A stretch of 64,000 nt of DNA. Source: Paucibacter sp. TC2R-5. Its GTDB lineage: Bacteria > Pseudomonadota > Gammaproteobacteria > Burkholderiales > Burkholderiaceae_C. Made by a program: the position numbers and the translations under genes. Shown here piece after piece: positions 1-8,616 of the stretch. Under the pieces are notes generated by a model. That model had not been told where the DNA came from. It did no database searches and was given only the letters and a program-made list of their open reading frames with translations. Each line of letters begins with the position of its first letter. Position 1 is the stretch's first letter. The DNA is taken from positions 205,884-269,883 of the forward strand of contig NZ_JAJIRQ010000002.1 in the NCBI RefSeq assembly GCF_025717605.1. Direction: 5' to 3'.

Positions 1-385
1 CCTGGCGCAAATGGTATTGCGCCCGCGAGGTGCCCATGCCACCGCCGGCGCCCATGATGGCGGCCGCTTTGCCGCCTAGCAAGGCGTTGTTCGGCGCACG
101 CGAAGCCCAATCCAATGCATTCTTCAAGGCCGGCGAAATCGAATAGTTGTATTCGGGGCCACCGAAGATAAAAGCATCGGCAGCGCCAAACTGCGCCAGC
201 AATTGCGTGACGGCCGCCGGCACCTCGGTGATGTCCGCGTTGTAGAAAGGAATTGCCGACAAATCGGCAATCTCAATACTCATGCCCTCGGGCGCATGGG
301 CTTGCGCAAAGCGCAGCAGCCCTTTGTTCGAAGATTTGGCGCGCAGGCTGCCGCACAGGGCCAGAACTTTGGTGCTTTGAGTCAT
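1..385 (-). CDS. NADPH-dependent FMN reductase (ChrR/YieF-like), C-terminus outside window
   Basis: Flavodoxin-like NAD(P)H:FMN/quinone reductase, cytoplasmic. The visible 128 residues begin with MTQSTKVLALCGSLR, the usual first strand and phosphate-binding loop (GSLRxxSxN), and carry the family motif GGPEYNYSISPALKNALDW at about residues 75-93, followed by the glycine-rich stretch GGKAAAIMGAGGGMGTSRAQ. The start is the ATG at 385, with a GGAG ribosome site seven bases upstream. It lies 28 bases downstream of nagB on the same strand, so the two are probably cotranscribed. Substrate (quinone, chromate, azo dye) cannot be told from sequence. The C-terminal part lies to the left of the window. 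Confidence 0.88.
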   Translation of the reverse strand, partial: MTQSTKVLALCGSLRAKSSNKGLLRFAQAHAPEGMSIEIADLSAIPFYNADITEVPAAVTQLLAQFGAADAFIFGGPEYNYSISPALKNALDWASRAPNNALLGGKAAAIMGAGGGMGTSRAQYHLRQ

Positions 386-413
386 CGAAAATCTCCAGGT
401 TGCGGAGCGAAGA

Positions 414-1205
414 TCAGACCGAATACTTGTTGAGAATTTTTTGGTTCTCGGCTTCGATGTGCTTGAAGAACTCGACGTCCGACAACTTGCTGGCGGCCGC
501 CTCATCCACAATCACGATCGCATTCTCATGCAATTGCAGCGCCGAGGCCGGGCAGGCTGCAGACAAAGGGCCTTCCACCGTCGCCTTGATCGCCTCGGCC
601 TTGCTTTCGCCGGTGGCCAGCAGCACGATCTTCTTGGACTCCAGGATGGTGCCAATACCCATGGTCAGCGACAAATGCGGCTGAAATTCATCGGGGCCAA
701 AAAAACGCGCGTTGTCTTCAATGGTCGCGCGCGTCAAGGTTTTGACGCGGGTGCGCGAGCGCAGCGAGGAGGAAGGCTCATTGAAGCCGATATGGCCGTT
801 GCGCCCGATGCCCAGCAGTTGAACATCGACGCCGCCCTTGGCGACAATCGCCGCTTCATAGGCGGCACAGGCCTTCAGCGGATTAACGGCGTCGCCGGCC
901 GGCACGGCTGTGCGGGCCTTGTCGATATCGATATGGTCAAACAGCTGTTGATTCATAAAGTAGCGATAGCTTTGCGGATGGGTGCCGGCCAGGCCCAGAT
1001 ATTCGTCCAGATTGAAGGTGCTGACCTGGCTGAAAGAAACCTTGTTCTCCTTGCGCGCAGCGATCAATTCTTTGTACAGCGCCAGTGGCGTTGAGCCGGT
1101 CGCCAGACCCAAGACAGCATTAGGCTTGGCCGCAATAGTCTTGATGAATATCTGCGCGCCATAAGCAGCCACCTCGGCGGCATTTTTCAAAATCACAACT
1201 TTCAT
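414..1205 (-). CDS. nagB: Glucosamine-6-phosphate deaminase
   Basis: Converts glucosamine 6-phosphate to fructose 6-phosphate plus ammonia, linking amino-sugar catabolism to glycolysis. The 263-residue protein matches the family length (about 260-270). Visible motifs: GLATGSTP (33-40, phosphate loop), NLDEYLGL (65-72, with the catalytic Asp67) and [13 protein letters not shown] (132-144, with ring-opening His138 and Glu143). The reading frame is open further upstream to 1421, but the ATG at 1205 has an AGGA ribosome site and gives the canonical N-terminus MKVVILKN. No ROK or GntR regulator gene is adjacent. The FMN reductase gene follows closely downstream. Confidence 0.96.
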   Translation of the reverse strand: MKVVILKNAAEVAAYGAQIFIKTIAAKPNAVLGLATGSTPLALYKELIAARKENKVSFSQVSTFNLDEYLGLAGTHPQSYRYFMNQQLFDHIDIDKARTAVPAGDAVNPLKACAAYEAAIVAKGGVDVQLLGIGRNGHIGFNEPSSSLRSRTRVKTLTRATIEDNARFFGPDEFQPHLSLTMGIGTILESKKIVLLATGESKAEAIKATVEGPLSAACPASALQLHENAIVIVDEAAASKLSDVEFFKHIEAENQKILNKYSV

Positions 1206-1452
1206 AGCGCGTCCTTGGTAACAAAATTTATGCACGGCACCGTCGCATCGCCAAGCGCGGGCCAGTCTCAGCTGCAGGCGCACAGCGCCATCGCGCGTAA
1301 GTATTGCATGCAGGGCTCGTAACCGTTTTGTACCTTGGCAGGCTTGAGTGCTTGCCGAGGCGCGGGCAAATGCCCTGTGCAGCCATCGACTATGCTGCAG
1401 GCGCTGCTGCTGCCAGAACAAAGGCGTACTGGGTCGGCACTGGAGGATCTAG

Positions 1453-2253
1453 ATGGCTCGTCGGACGTGGGAGAAGCCTGGACTGGGCCTGGCGATAGTC
1501 CTTGCTTGGAGCATCAGCTTTGGCGCCATGAGCGCTGCTCCGCCCTTGAACTTTGTGACCGAGTCTTTCCCGCCCTATACCTATGCCCAAGGCGGCCAAG
1601 CTGCTGGGCCTATGGTGGAAGTCTTACATGAGGTCTGCGCGCAGCTCAAACGCGAGTGTCGGGTCGAGTTGCTGCCTTGGCGGCGGGCGCTGCGATCCGC
1701 CGAGCGCGGCGAGGTCGATGGCATCCTGGCTTTTGTAGATTTGCCGGCGCGGCGCAAGCTCTTCTACATTTCGGCACCTGTGATTGATGCCCGCTATGTG
1801 TTCTTCGCCCGCGCTGGCCAGGAGTTCAATTACCAAGGGCCGAATTCCCTGCGGGGTCATACCGTTGGCGTGTACGGCCCCTCAGGTGCCAGCCTGGTGC
1901 TGGCCGATCTGACCCAGGGACTGGACGTGAAGACGGTCCTGGAGCCCGACAACCCGACCGTGTTGCGCAAACTGCTGGCCGGCCGCTACGGCGAGCAGGG
2001 TTTGGTCTTGCTCAATGAAAGCATGGCCTTGTTGCTGATGCGCGGCGAAGGGTTCGGCGGCCTGCAAGCCGCCGGCACAGCTAAGACCTTTGGCTACAGT
2101 TTTGGATTGTCATTGCAACGTGTCAAACGCAGTGAGCGCCAAGCCTTTGATGCGGCCCTGAGCGATCTTTGCCGCAAAGGCCGCGTAGCCGACCTGCTCA
2201 AGAACCACGGTCTGCCCGCCTCGGCGTGCCGCAAGGTGGTCAATTCGGGTTGA
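1453..2253 (+). CDS. Periplasmic solute-binding protein, SBP_bac_3-like, orphan
   Basis: 266 residues with a signal peptide (hydrophobic core about 11-25, cleavage after the AMSAA region), then the type-3 extracellular binding fold: FVTESFPPYTY near the start of the mature chain, an LPWRRALRSAERGEVDGILAF-type segment, and a C-terminal LSDLCRKGRVADLLKNHG helix. A strong GGAGG ribosome site precedes the ATG. No permease or ATPase gene is nearby, so transport is unproven; such orphan proteins in this lineage may act as ligand sensors. Members of the family bind amino acids or related small molecules. Three other orphan binding proteins occur in the window (22469, 40719, 47202). Confidence 0.82.
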   Translation: MARRTWEKPGLGLAIVLAWSISFGAMSAAPPLNFVTESFPPYTYAQGGQAAGPMVEVLHEVCAQLKRECRVELLPWRRALRSAERGEVDGILAFVDLPARRKLFYISAPVIDARYVFFARAGQEFNYQGPNSLRGHTVGVYGPSGASLVLADLTQGLDVKTVLEPDNPTVLRKLLAGRYGEQGLVLLNESMALLLMRGEGFGGLQAAGTAKTFGYSFGLSLQRVKRSERQAFDAALSDLCRKGRVADLLKNHGLPASACRKVVNSG

Positions 2254-2436
2254 CCATTGATCACGCACATAGGGAACAAGCCCGCCCATAGCAGAAGCGA
2301 GCTGCCCATCGCTGATAACCATCCAGCGTGAGCCAAGCTCGCCTTCTTCGGTTGAAAACTTCAATTCGATATTCGCCGCGCGGCCGAAATATTCTACTTT
2401 GCTGCGTACGGTATTGCCGTATAGCTTAGTTTCGAA
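2254..2436 (-). pseudogene. Out-of-frame 3' continuation of the secreted-protein gene at 2394-3230
   Basis: Reading the minus strand from 2436 in a shifted frame gives a convincing protein-like stretch (FETKLYGNTVRSKVEYF..., then a segment ending SRWMVISDG) with no stop as far as 2110. The upstream gene reads ...SRVDDWQ and then changes to a short tail, RSKLSYTAIPYAAK, and a stop at 2394. One extra T in the CGTTCG at about 2433-2438 would join the two into one protein. The lower limit is set here at the end of the neighbouring gene (2253), because beyond it the frame runs antisense to that gene. Either a real frameshift or a sequencing error in a short run of T. Confidence 0.55.
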
Positions 2437-3230
2437 CGCTGCCAGTCATCCACACGACTGGTCATCAAATAGTAAGCTGAGTCTTTCAAGAAAAAATAAT
2501 CCGCACTGTTTTTCTTGCCATCCTGATCTTCCGCTTCGCAGGCTACCAACAATGCTTCGCCCTGCAATGACTCATGTAATTTATTCGCTGGGACACTTTC
2601 ATTCCCAACCTTGCATTTTGCATAACTACTTCGCTCAAATACTTTTGTGCCACCAAAAATACCGCTAGTCTTCATCGTCAATTCATATAAAAACTTATAG
2701 TTGAACTCCTGTCCAACCGAGGGATTACACAAGGATGGATAACTCGATTCAAGCTTCGTCAGCCGATATCTATTAGCGAAATCAACGCTCGATTTGATAC
2801 CAAATGGAATAAACAACTTCCCAATAGGCAAAATGCTGGTAGACGAAGTATCCGTACTTGATTGCGATTCAGACAAGACAGTGATCAATCCACAAACACT
2901 CATTCCCCGACCTACTCCTTGTGCCGCGCCGGAACGATAAATCGTCTTTGATGAAGCACCTGTCAAGCCATTTTCAAGCAGCAGCAACTGCGCTACTGAA
3001 TCCACGTATATTTTGGATAAGTTGGTTTTATGATCGATTTCTTCGACCACGGTATAGCCCGCCAATGGCCGCATTGGAATATCATTCGACGCATGCGCCT
3101 TGAGCTGGGCCTGCAGTTCCGCTGATACGGTGATTTCAGGCTCAGCCGACTGAGCCTGAGCACCAATAAAACTCAAGCTTGCCAATAGCAGCAGGATTTT
3201 GAAATTAGAATTTACTGAAATTTTACTCAC
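2394..3230 (-). CDS. Secreted protein of unknown function, probably frameshifted near its 3' end
   Basis: I do not recognise the family. From the GTG at 3230 it starts MSKISVNSNFKILLLL and has a clear signal peptide ending near GAQAQSAEP, so the product is exported. Several cysteines (in SVCGLI, SLCNPS, AKCKVG, VACEAE) suggest disulfides in the periplasm. The frame is open to a TTG at 3290, but that start would place about 20 extra residues before the signal peptide. The last 14 codons look non-native, and coding-like sequence continues in another frame downstream (see 2254-2436). Base composition is AT-richer than the surroundings. It follows a lipoprotein gene by 123 bases on the same strand. 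Confidence 0.6.
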   Translation of the reverse strand: MSKISVNSNFKILLLLASLSFIGAQAQSAEPEITVSAELQAQLKAHASNDIPMRPLAGYTVVEEIDHKTNLSKIYVDSVAQLLLLENGLTGASSKTIYRSGAAQGVGRGMSVCGLITVLSESQSSTDTSSTSILPIGKLFIPFGIKSSVDFANRYRLTKLESSYPSLCNPSVGQEFNYKFLYELTMKTSGIFGGTKVFERSSYAKCKVGNESVPANKLHESLQGEALLVACEAEDQDGKKNSADYFFLKDSAYYLMTSRVDDWQRSKLSYTAIPYAAK

Positions 3231-3353
3231 TGTTTTCTCAATAAAATTTACAAACTCACCCGCACAAAGCCTTAACAGGCCGTATTGCAATCCTGATCAC
3301 CCAATCGCTAATCAAACGCCCCTGAGAAAAGCATTGGATCAGTCGCCAACACT

Positions 3354-3851
3354 CTATTTAGAGACTATGACGGTAGCCGGCTTGCCGGTTTGGGCATCTT
3401 CTATCCAGACTGAAGACTTTTCTTTCTTTAGTTCGCCCTTGACGACGTATACACCACCCGCTTGCGGCGTAAATTCAATGATACCCTCGACGGAAAAGAA
3501 GGTACCCGCCATTTGGCTGGCAATTGCGGCCACCGGAGCGCCGGTGGCATGGCTGGCCCTAATTTGGATTTTGCTTGGCACGGCCTTCACTTTGCGCTCC
3601 GGAAAGACAGTCAGAATGCTCATGCCGCGACCTTGGCTGGCGTTTGCAGTCGCCCCAAACGCATTTTCGAGTCGATTTCCATCAATTTCCATAGCCGCGA
3701 AGATCTGCGCTTTTGTACCATCTTCAGAAAACCCGCTGTCTTTCAGAACGGCGGTCGGACCGCTGTAGTCCTTGGGTACAGGCACATAACTCGCGCATCC
3801 ACTCAAAGCCAGGGCGGCGCTCACGATCAGAGAATTGAGAGTAAATCTCAT
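3354..3851 (-). CDS. Small lipoprotein, unknown function
   Basis: 165 residues starting MRFTLNSLIVSAALALSGCAS: a short lipoprotein signal with lipobox LSGC (Cys19), so it is probably anchored to the outer or inner membrane. The mature chain appears beta-rich, with VLKDSGFSEDGTKAQIFAAMEIDG and a closing GGVYVVKGELKKEKSSVWIEDAQTG segment reminiscent of small envelope-stress or carbohydrate-linked lipoproteins, but no family can be named. The ribosome site is weak (AAAGAC). It precedes the secreted, frameshifted gene at 2394-3230 on the same strand and shares its AT-richer composition, so the two probably form a unit acquired or decaying together. Confidence 0.75.
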   Translation of the reverse strand: MRFTLNSLIVSAALALSGCASYVPVPKDYSGPTAVLKDSGFSEDGTKAQIFAAMEIDGNRLENAFGATANASQGRGMSILTVFPERKVKAVPSKIQIRASHATGAPVAAIASQMAGTFFSVEGIIEFTPQAGGVYVVKGELKKEKSSVWIEDAQTGKPATVIVSK

Positions 3852-3873
3852 GTCTTTATTTGCATTATTCGTA

Positions 3874-4062
3874 TTAACTGATAACTAGCAGGTACCTTCT
3901 TGCGGCGGCTTCCGTTCGAACTTGCACTGCCAGCCCCGATAACTGCTGATTCTCACTGTAGAACGCATATTTGCGGCCCCACCATAGGTGGGAAGGGTTT
4001 TTCACAATATCCCGCCAAAACGATTCTTGATTTGCGTATTCGTGCTCCGGACAGGGGTGGAT
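3874..4062 (-). pseudogene. Possible gene remnant without a start codon
   Basis: In the 253-base gap between the lipoprotein and the TPR protease gene, one minus-strand frame is open from just after a TGA (4063-4065) to a TAA at 3874-3876. It reads like real protein: PEHEYANQESFWRDIVKNP, then SHLWWGRKYAFYSENQQL and SGLAVQVRTEAAARRYL. There is no ATG and no ribosome site at its head; the only in-frame GTG lies inside it. The most likely explanation is the 3' end of a gene whose front was lost. It ends 23 bases before the lipoprotein start. No family recognised. Confidence 0.4.
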
Positions 4063-4104
4063 TCATTTCCTTGGCTCTTGCCTATTCGTCCAAGCAAATT
4101 GGCC

Positions 4105-6510
4105 TCACTCCCCCACCCACCTCCTCAGCAAGCCTCGCTCCACATTCGGCAACTCGTGTACCGACACCCAGCTCGACTTGTCGGCCCGATACAGCCATTG
4201 CGGCGGCGCGCTCTTGGCCATGCGCTCGCGCAGCGGCGCCAAGACCTGCTGAGACTCCTCAAGCCGCCCCAATGACTTCAAGGCTGCCCCCTTGACGATC
4301 AAGGCCAGATCATTCCACGGCGCCTTTTCCAGCGCCGCATGGGCCAAGAGCCGCGCACCCTCGGGATCTTTCTTGCTCTCAAGTGCCAGCCAAGCCCCCA
4401 GCGCAGCCAAGCGCGGATCCTCGGCGTCCAGCAACAAGGCCTCGCTCAGTTGCTTGGCGGCAAGATCAAAACGGCCGGCGCGCAGCAGGTCTTGCACCAG
4501 ATCGGCACGCAGTGCGACGACCCCGGTGCGCAGGCGCAGCGCCTGCTCATAGACGGCAAAGGCCTCGTCCCAGCGCTCGTCCAGCATGGCCAACGCGCTA
4601 GCGCGGCCCCACAAACCCTCGGGGCTGTCGGACTGATAGGCCAGCGCCGCATCAAAAGCAGCCAGTGCGCGCGGGCCGTCGCCGAGCTTGCGGTGGTTGT
4701 CACCCAAGGCGAGATCGACCAGATAACGGTCGTCCGCGCCGGTCAAGCCCAATCGGCCGGCAGCCAAGTTGTCGGTCACTGCCTCCAAGCTGTGGCCTGC
4801 ATGCCAAGAGGCTTCGGCCGCCGCCACCGCCAAGGCTCCGCTGCCGGGCTGTGCTTTCTTCGCCTGCACTGCCAGAGTCAACACCGCCGCCGGCTCGGCG
4901 CCGCTCATAGCAAGCCCGCTGAGTTGCGCCGTCAGCACGACCGCATCATTCGGCGCCACCTGCGCAGCGCGTGCGTACAAAGCCAGCGCTTGCGCGGCCT
5001 GCCCCTCCTCCAGTTTTTGGTTGCCGGCATTGACGAGGGCGATGGGCAGGCTCGCGCTGACATCTTGCTTGGCCAGCAGGCGGGTCACCAAGGCCTGCAA
5101 ATCGGGGTCGATCTCGATCAGGCGCTCGCGCACGATCTCACGGTTGTCAAAGGTGTCGCGGCGCGGCGTGTCCAGACTATTGGCGCCTTCCGCGAAATAC
5201 TCCCACACCGAGCCGGCGGCATAGCGCGACAAAAATCCGTTCTTACTCGCCTCGTCGCGCAGCTTGGCGCGTTGATACAAAGCTTGAATCTCGCGCGTCT
5301 GCTCGACCGTCATCACCCCATGCACTTGGTGAGTGAGCTCATGCAGCACGGTGTTGTAGCGATCAAAGATCGAGCGCTCCACATCCTCGATGCCGGTCAC
5401 CGTGTTGAAGCCGCCGGCGCCGCGCACGTCGTCCCACAGGCGCGAGTCGTAATTGATGCGCTGATCCTTCAGCGCCTGCCCGCCGGGCGTTTCGGACAGC
5501 TTCATATGCAGCGGCTTGATGAAATGCGTGGCACCGCCCTCCACCAGCACGGGCACATAGGCCTTCCAGGGTGCGATCGACAGCGCCACGCGTTTCTGAT
5601 GGCGCGGCGACAGCTGCGCCCAATTCAGCACATAACGCTCGATACCAGGGATTGCCGGCATAGGCATGGCGGCAAAGCGCGCCTCGGCGCCCGCACGGTT
5701 CACGTCCAAGACCATGCGCTGCGATTCCAAGGCCTTGGCCAGCACCGCGTGCGCCCGGCCGTAGCCCGGCAGCAGACGCAGCGCCTGCTCGCTTAGAGCG
5801 GCCGCGCGCTTGAAGTCGCCGCCGACAAAGGCCTCGGACGCCTCGCGCGTCAGCTGCTGCGCCTGTGCGTATGCGGCCGGCTGCGCGGCGGCCAGTTCGC
5901 TGTAGTTCTTGCGTGCATAGCCGTTACCGAGCAGGTAATGCGCCATCTCATGCTGCGGCTCCAGCGCCACCGCCTGCTCGGCCGCCGTGACGGCCTCGGC
6001 CGTGCGGCCCAAGCGAATCAAGGCATCGGCTAAGGCAATCAGCCCGTCGCCCGAAGGCTTCAACTTAATGCTGGCCTGCGCCTGCTTGAGTGCCACCTCA
6101 TAGTCTCGCTGCTGCAAGGCAAGCTGGCTCAAGCCCGACAGCGCGGCGGCTTTGTCCTGCGGTTGCGCCTTGGCATGTGACAGCGCGCGAGCGAAGGCGC
6201 GCTGCGCCCGCTCAAAATTGCGCTGCTCCAACGCCAGGCGGCCGGCCGCCAGCAAATCAGCCGGCAGCACGCGCGACTGGGCCGCCGGCTCAAGCGCGGC
6301 CTGGGTGCGCCGTTCGATCTCGGCCAAGTCATCGATGGCAAACAGCCAGCGGTAGACCTGCGCTCGCTCTTGATTGCTGCTCGCCTGTTGCGCTTTGCTG
6401 AGCAAGGCCTGACCGGCCAAGTAATCGGGCGCAGCGGCAAGGGCAAGCACCGAGCCACACAAGCTCGCCGCAATCAGGCCAAGCTTGGCCATGGAATTCA
6501 ATCGTTTCAT
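4105..6510 (-). CDS. Exported TPR protein with a gluzincin-type zinc protease motif
   Basis: 801 residues from the ATG at 6510 (the frame is open to a TTG at 6525). A signal peptide (about 6-27, ALAAAP) implies export. TPR-like helical repeats occupy about residues 80-270 and 495-780 on both sides of a central domain. That domain holds HELTHQ (HExxH, about 390-394) and, some 45 residues later, WEYFAEG (about 436-442), which fits the Glu third ligand of gluzincin proteases such as the lethal-factor-like group. A surface metalloprotease with TPR substrate-docking arms is the natural reading (inference). It lies 19 bases after the metzincin-like gene at 6530-7216 on the same strand. Confidence 0.75.
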   Translation of the reverse strand: MKRLNSMAKLGLIAASLCGSVLALAAAPDYLAGQALLSKAQQASSNQERAQVYRWLFAIDDLAEIERRTQAALEPAAQSRVLPADLLAAGRLALEQRNFERAQRAFARALSHAKAQPQDKAAALSGLSQLALQQRDYEVALKQAQASIKLKPSGDGLIALADALIRLGRTAEAVTAAEQAVALEPQHEMAHYLLGNGYARKNYSELAAAQPAAYAQAQQLTREASEAFVGGDFKRAAALSEQALRLLPGYGRAHAVLAKALESQRMVLDVNRAGAEARFAAMPMPAIPGIERYVLNWAQLSPRHQKRVALSIAPWKAYVPVLVEGGATHFIKPLHMKLSETPGGQALKDQRINYDSRLWDDVRGAGGFNTVTGIEDVERSIFDRYNTVLHELTHQVHGVMTVEQTREIQALYQRAKLRDEASKNGFLSRYAAGSVWEYFAEGANSLDTPRRDTFDNREIVRERLIEIDPDLQALVTRLLAKQDVSASLPIALVNAGNQKLEEGQAAQALALYARAAQVAPNDAVVLTAQLSGLAMSGAEPAAVLTLAVQAKKAQPGSGALAVAAAEASWHAGHSLEAVTDNLAAGRLGLTGADDRYLVDLALGDNHRKLGDGPRALAAFDAALAYQSDSPEGLWGRASALAMLDERWDEAFAVYEQALRLRTGVVALRADLVQDLLRAGRFDLAAKQLSEALLLDAEDPRLAALGAWLALESKKDPEGARLLAHAALEKAPWNDLALIVKGAALKSLGRLEESQQVLAPLRERMAKSAPPQWLYRADKSSWVSVHELPNVERGLLRRWVGE

Positions 6511-6529
6511 GATGGAAATTTTCAAAATA

Positions 6530-7216
6530 CTAGGGAGCTTTGGGGCTCAGCCCATTGGCAATGCGGCAGCGCTGAATGTCACAAGCAGTCGGCAAGATCG
6601 AGCGGTACTCCACCACGCTTTTGAGCTGTGTCAGATCGCGCGCGTAGCAACTGCCGCCCTTGCCATCGTTGTAATACGAGGTGACATCAACGCAGCGGCG
6701 CGAATGCGCCATCAAGCCGAAGAAATGCCCCATCTCATGCGAGACCACCATTTGCAGCGTCTGCTCGGCGGGGTAGTTAGGGTTGCGGGTGCGCAGCAGC
6801 GCAAACATGGCCGGGCTCAGCGCCAGCGTGCGCTGACCCAGGTTGGCGAGGCCGAAGTTGCCCCGGCTGCCAGGCTCGCTCCACTGCACGACCACCGCCT
6901 CGGGCGGCAGCTCCGCATTGCCGACCAAGGCAATGATCTGACTCTCCACGCCGCAGCCTCCCCAGGCGCGACCCGCTCGCTTGAGCACGGCCATCATCTG
7001 CGAGGACGAAAACCAGGCCGGCGCGCCCGCATGCCAGTACACAAACACCAGCGGCTTGCTCAGCGCCGGGCGGTCGCGGCCATCGCCCCAGGTGGCGATT
7101 TCGCCAGGGCGGCATTCGGCGATTTCTTGTTCGCGCACCGACTCGGCCGCTGCGGATGAGAGGCTGCTGAGAGCCAAAACCGCCGCTACTACAGCCACCA
7201 AGAAGTCAGACCGCAC
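6530..7216 (-). CDS. Exported metzincin-like zinc metalloprotease
   Basis: 228 residues starting at a GTG (7216) with a GAGGG ribosome site; signal peptide about 4-24 (SSAAAES). The mature protein contains SHEMGHFFGLMAHSRRC, i.e. HExxHxxG followed by His one residue later than in classic metzincins (HExxHxxGxxH), then CVDVTSYYNDGKGGSC. In several bacterial relatives a Met occupies the position of Thr in DVTSYY, so the Met-turn methionine appears absent. Four or more cysteines suggest disulfides. The start overlaps the end of xdhC by 11 bases, indicating translational coupling or compact packing, and a second metalloprotease gene follows directly. Confidence 0.72.
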   Translation of the reverse strand: MRSDFLVAVVAAVLALSSLSSAAAESVREQEIAECRPGEIATWGDGRDRPALSKPLVFVYWHAGAPAWFSSSQMMAVLKRAGRAWGGCGVESQIIALVGNAELPPEAVVVQWSEPGSRGNFGLANLGQRTLALSPAMFALLRTRNPNYPAEQTLQMVVSHEMGHFFGLMAHSRRCVDVTSYYNDGKGGSCYARDLTQLKSVVEYRSILPTACDIQRCRIANGLSPKAP

Positions 7217-8207
7217 AGCCGCCCTCTTCTGCGCCCGAGCGCAGTTGCGAGCTGCTCAAGCGAACGCCGTAGCGCTCCGCCGTCATGTGAGCGAGTATGG
7301 ACAGCGCAATCTCGGGCGGCGTGCGTGCGCCGATATGCAAGCCCACCGGCCCATGCAAGCGAGCGAGTTGCTCGTCGCTCAGACCGAAATGCTCGGCCAA
7401 GCGCGCCTTGCGCTTGCTTTGATTGACACGCGAGCCGATCGCGCCGACATAAAAGGCCGGGCTCTTGAGCGCCTCCATCAAGGCCAGGTCGTCAAGCTTG
7501 GGGTCATGCGTCAGGGCGACCACGGCGCTATGGCCGTCGGGGGCAAAAGCCGTCACCACATCATCGGGCATCTCGCGCGTCAGCTTGGCCCCAGCCAGCA
7601 CCAAGCCATCTGCATATTCCTCACGCGGGTCACAAATCAAGACCTGGTAATCCAGACCCAGCGCCATGCTGGCCAAGTAGCGCGTCATTTGACCGGCGCC
7701 GATGATGAGCAAGCGCCACTGCGGGCCATGATGGGTGATCAGCTGGCGCTCGTTGACACTCAATAGATCAGCGCCGGCCAGCGGCGCGCTCAAGACCACG
7801 GCACCGCTGGCCAGGTCCAGCGTGCGGCAGACCCGCTCGCCAAGATCCAGCCGCGCCAGCAACTCGTCAATCATCGAGGCGCCGGTGAGTGGTTCCAGCA
7901 TCAGCTCCAAAGTGCCACCGCAAGGCAGGCCAAAACGGGTAGCTTCTTCGGCACCAACGCCCCAGCGTTGCAAGCGTGGGCCGGCCAAATTTAGCGCGCC
8001 CTCGCGCACCCGGGCGATCAAATCATCTTCGATGCAGCCGCCCGACACCGAACCGGCAATTGCGCCATCATCGCGCACGGCCACCACCGAGCCAACCGGG
8101 CGCGGCGCCGAGCCCCAGGTGCGCGTGATGGTGCCCAGCACCACGCCACGGCCTGCTTTTGACCAGGCAGCGACTTGGCGCAACACATCTAAATCAACGT
8201 TATCCAT
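7206..8207 (-). CDS. XdhC/CoxI-family molybdenum hydroxylase maturation factor
   Basis: XdhC proteins bind the molybdenum cofactor, assist its sulfuration and insert it into xanthine-dehydrogenase-type enzymes. The 333-residue protein has the N-terminal XdhC domain with GSVSGGCIEDDL (about 50-61, the cofactor-binding Cys) and a C-terminal Rossmann domain with LLIIGAGQMTRYLA (about 175). The ATG at 8207 with an AGGA ribosome site gives the usual start; the open frame reaches 8249. It is transcribed away from the CoxSLM-like hydroxylase at 8711-12381, only 0.5 kb distant, and most likely serves that enzyme. Confidence 0.9.
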   Translation of the reverse strand: MDNVDLDVLRQVAAWSKAGRGVVLGTITRTWGSAPRPVGSVVAVRDDGAIAGSVSGGCIEDDLIARVREGALNLAGPRLQRWGVGAEEATRFGLPCGGTLELMLEPLTGASMIDELLARLDLGERVCRTLDLASGAVVLSAPLAGADLLSVNERQLITHHGPQWRLLIIGAGQMTRYLASMALGLDYQVLICDPREEYADGLVLAGAKLTREMPDDVVTAFAPDGHSAVVALTHDPKLDDLALMEALKSPAFYVGAIGSRVNQSKRKARLAEHFGLSDEQLARLHGPVGLHIGARTPPEIALSILAHMTAERYGVRLSSSQLRSGAEEGGCAV

Positions 8208-8245
8208 GACCGAGATCCTACGATGAGTAGCTGAACCCCGGCCGC

Positions 8246-8485
8246 TCAAGCCTGATGGCGCAGCCCCGCGTCGAGCTGGTCGACCAAGCCGGCCCAGTCA
8301 GCATCATCACGACGCGACTTGCGCAGCATCTCTGCCTGCGCGGCGTTCCAGAACGGCGCGTCGGCGAGGCGAATCTCCGGTGCCAAGGGGGTGTGGCGAC
8401 TCAGAAAGTCGTGGATGCCCGCGTCATCATTCGGCAGACCCAGCTGTGCGAACAGCTCATTGAAGCGGTGATATGCGTTTTCCAT
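8246..8485 (-). CDS. DUF2789 family protein
   Basis: 79 residues, MENAYHRFNELFAQLGLPND..., with the conserved LFxQLGLPxD opening and a downstream FLSRHTPLAPEIRLADAPFW segment typical of DUF2789, a small cytoplasmic family of unknown role found in proteobacteria. A longer frame is open upstream, but the ATG at 8485 gives the family's N-terminus. It sits between xdhC (38 bases downstream) and the divergent hydroxylase operon, so it may share control with the molybdenum hydroxylase genes, although DUF2789 genes also occur elsewhere. Confidence 0.8.
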   Translation of the reverse strand: MENAYHRFNELFAQLGLPNDDAGIHDFLSRHTPLAPEIRLADAPFWNAAQAEMLRKSRRDDADWAGLVDQLDAGLRHQA

Positions 8486-8602
8486 GCGGCCGGCCTTTGC
8501 ACTCTTAGATTGAGACCCCGATAGTCGCATGATCCGCCCTGCCCATGCTGCTGCGCTCTCGTAAAGCCAAAACGACACAGCGCGAACGCAGCCGAACAGC
8601 CC

Positions 8603-8616
8603 ATGTATGGACATAC
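8603..8616. promoter_or_regulatory. Palindrome in the DUF2789/coxS divergent region
   Basis: TGTATG-GA-CATACA is a perfect 6-2-6 inverted repeat, 95 bases upstream of the coxS-like start and 118 bases from the DUF2789 start. It is the clearest dyad in the 225-base divergent intergenic region and may be an operator. A second dyad, GGCGGG...CCCGCC (about 8670-8695), lies just before the coxS ribosome site. Function not known. Confidence 0.3.

Noticed and set aside
1206-1421. Extended nagB start at 1421
   Set aside because: The extra 72 residues are not part of the deaminase fold, and a good ribosome site precedes the ATG at 1205.
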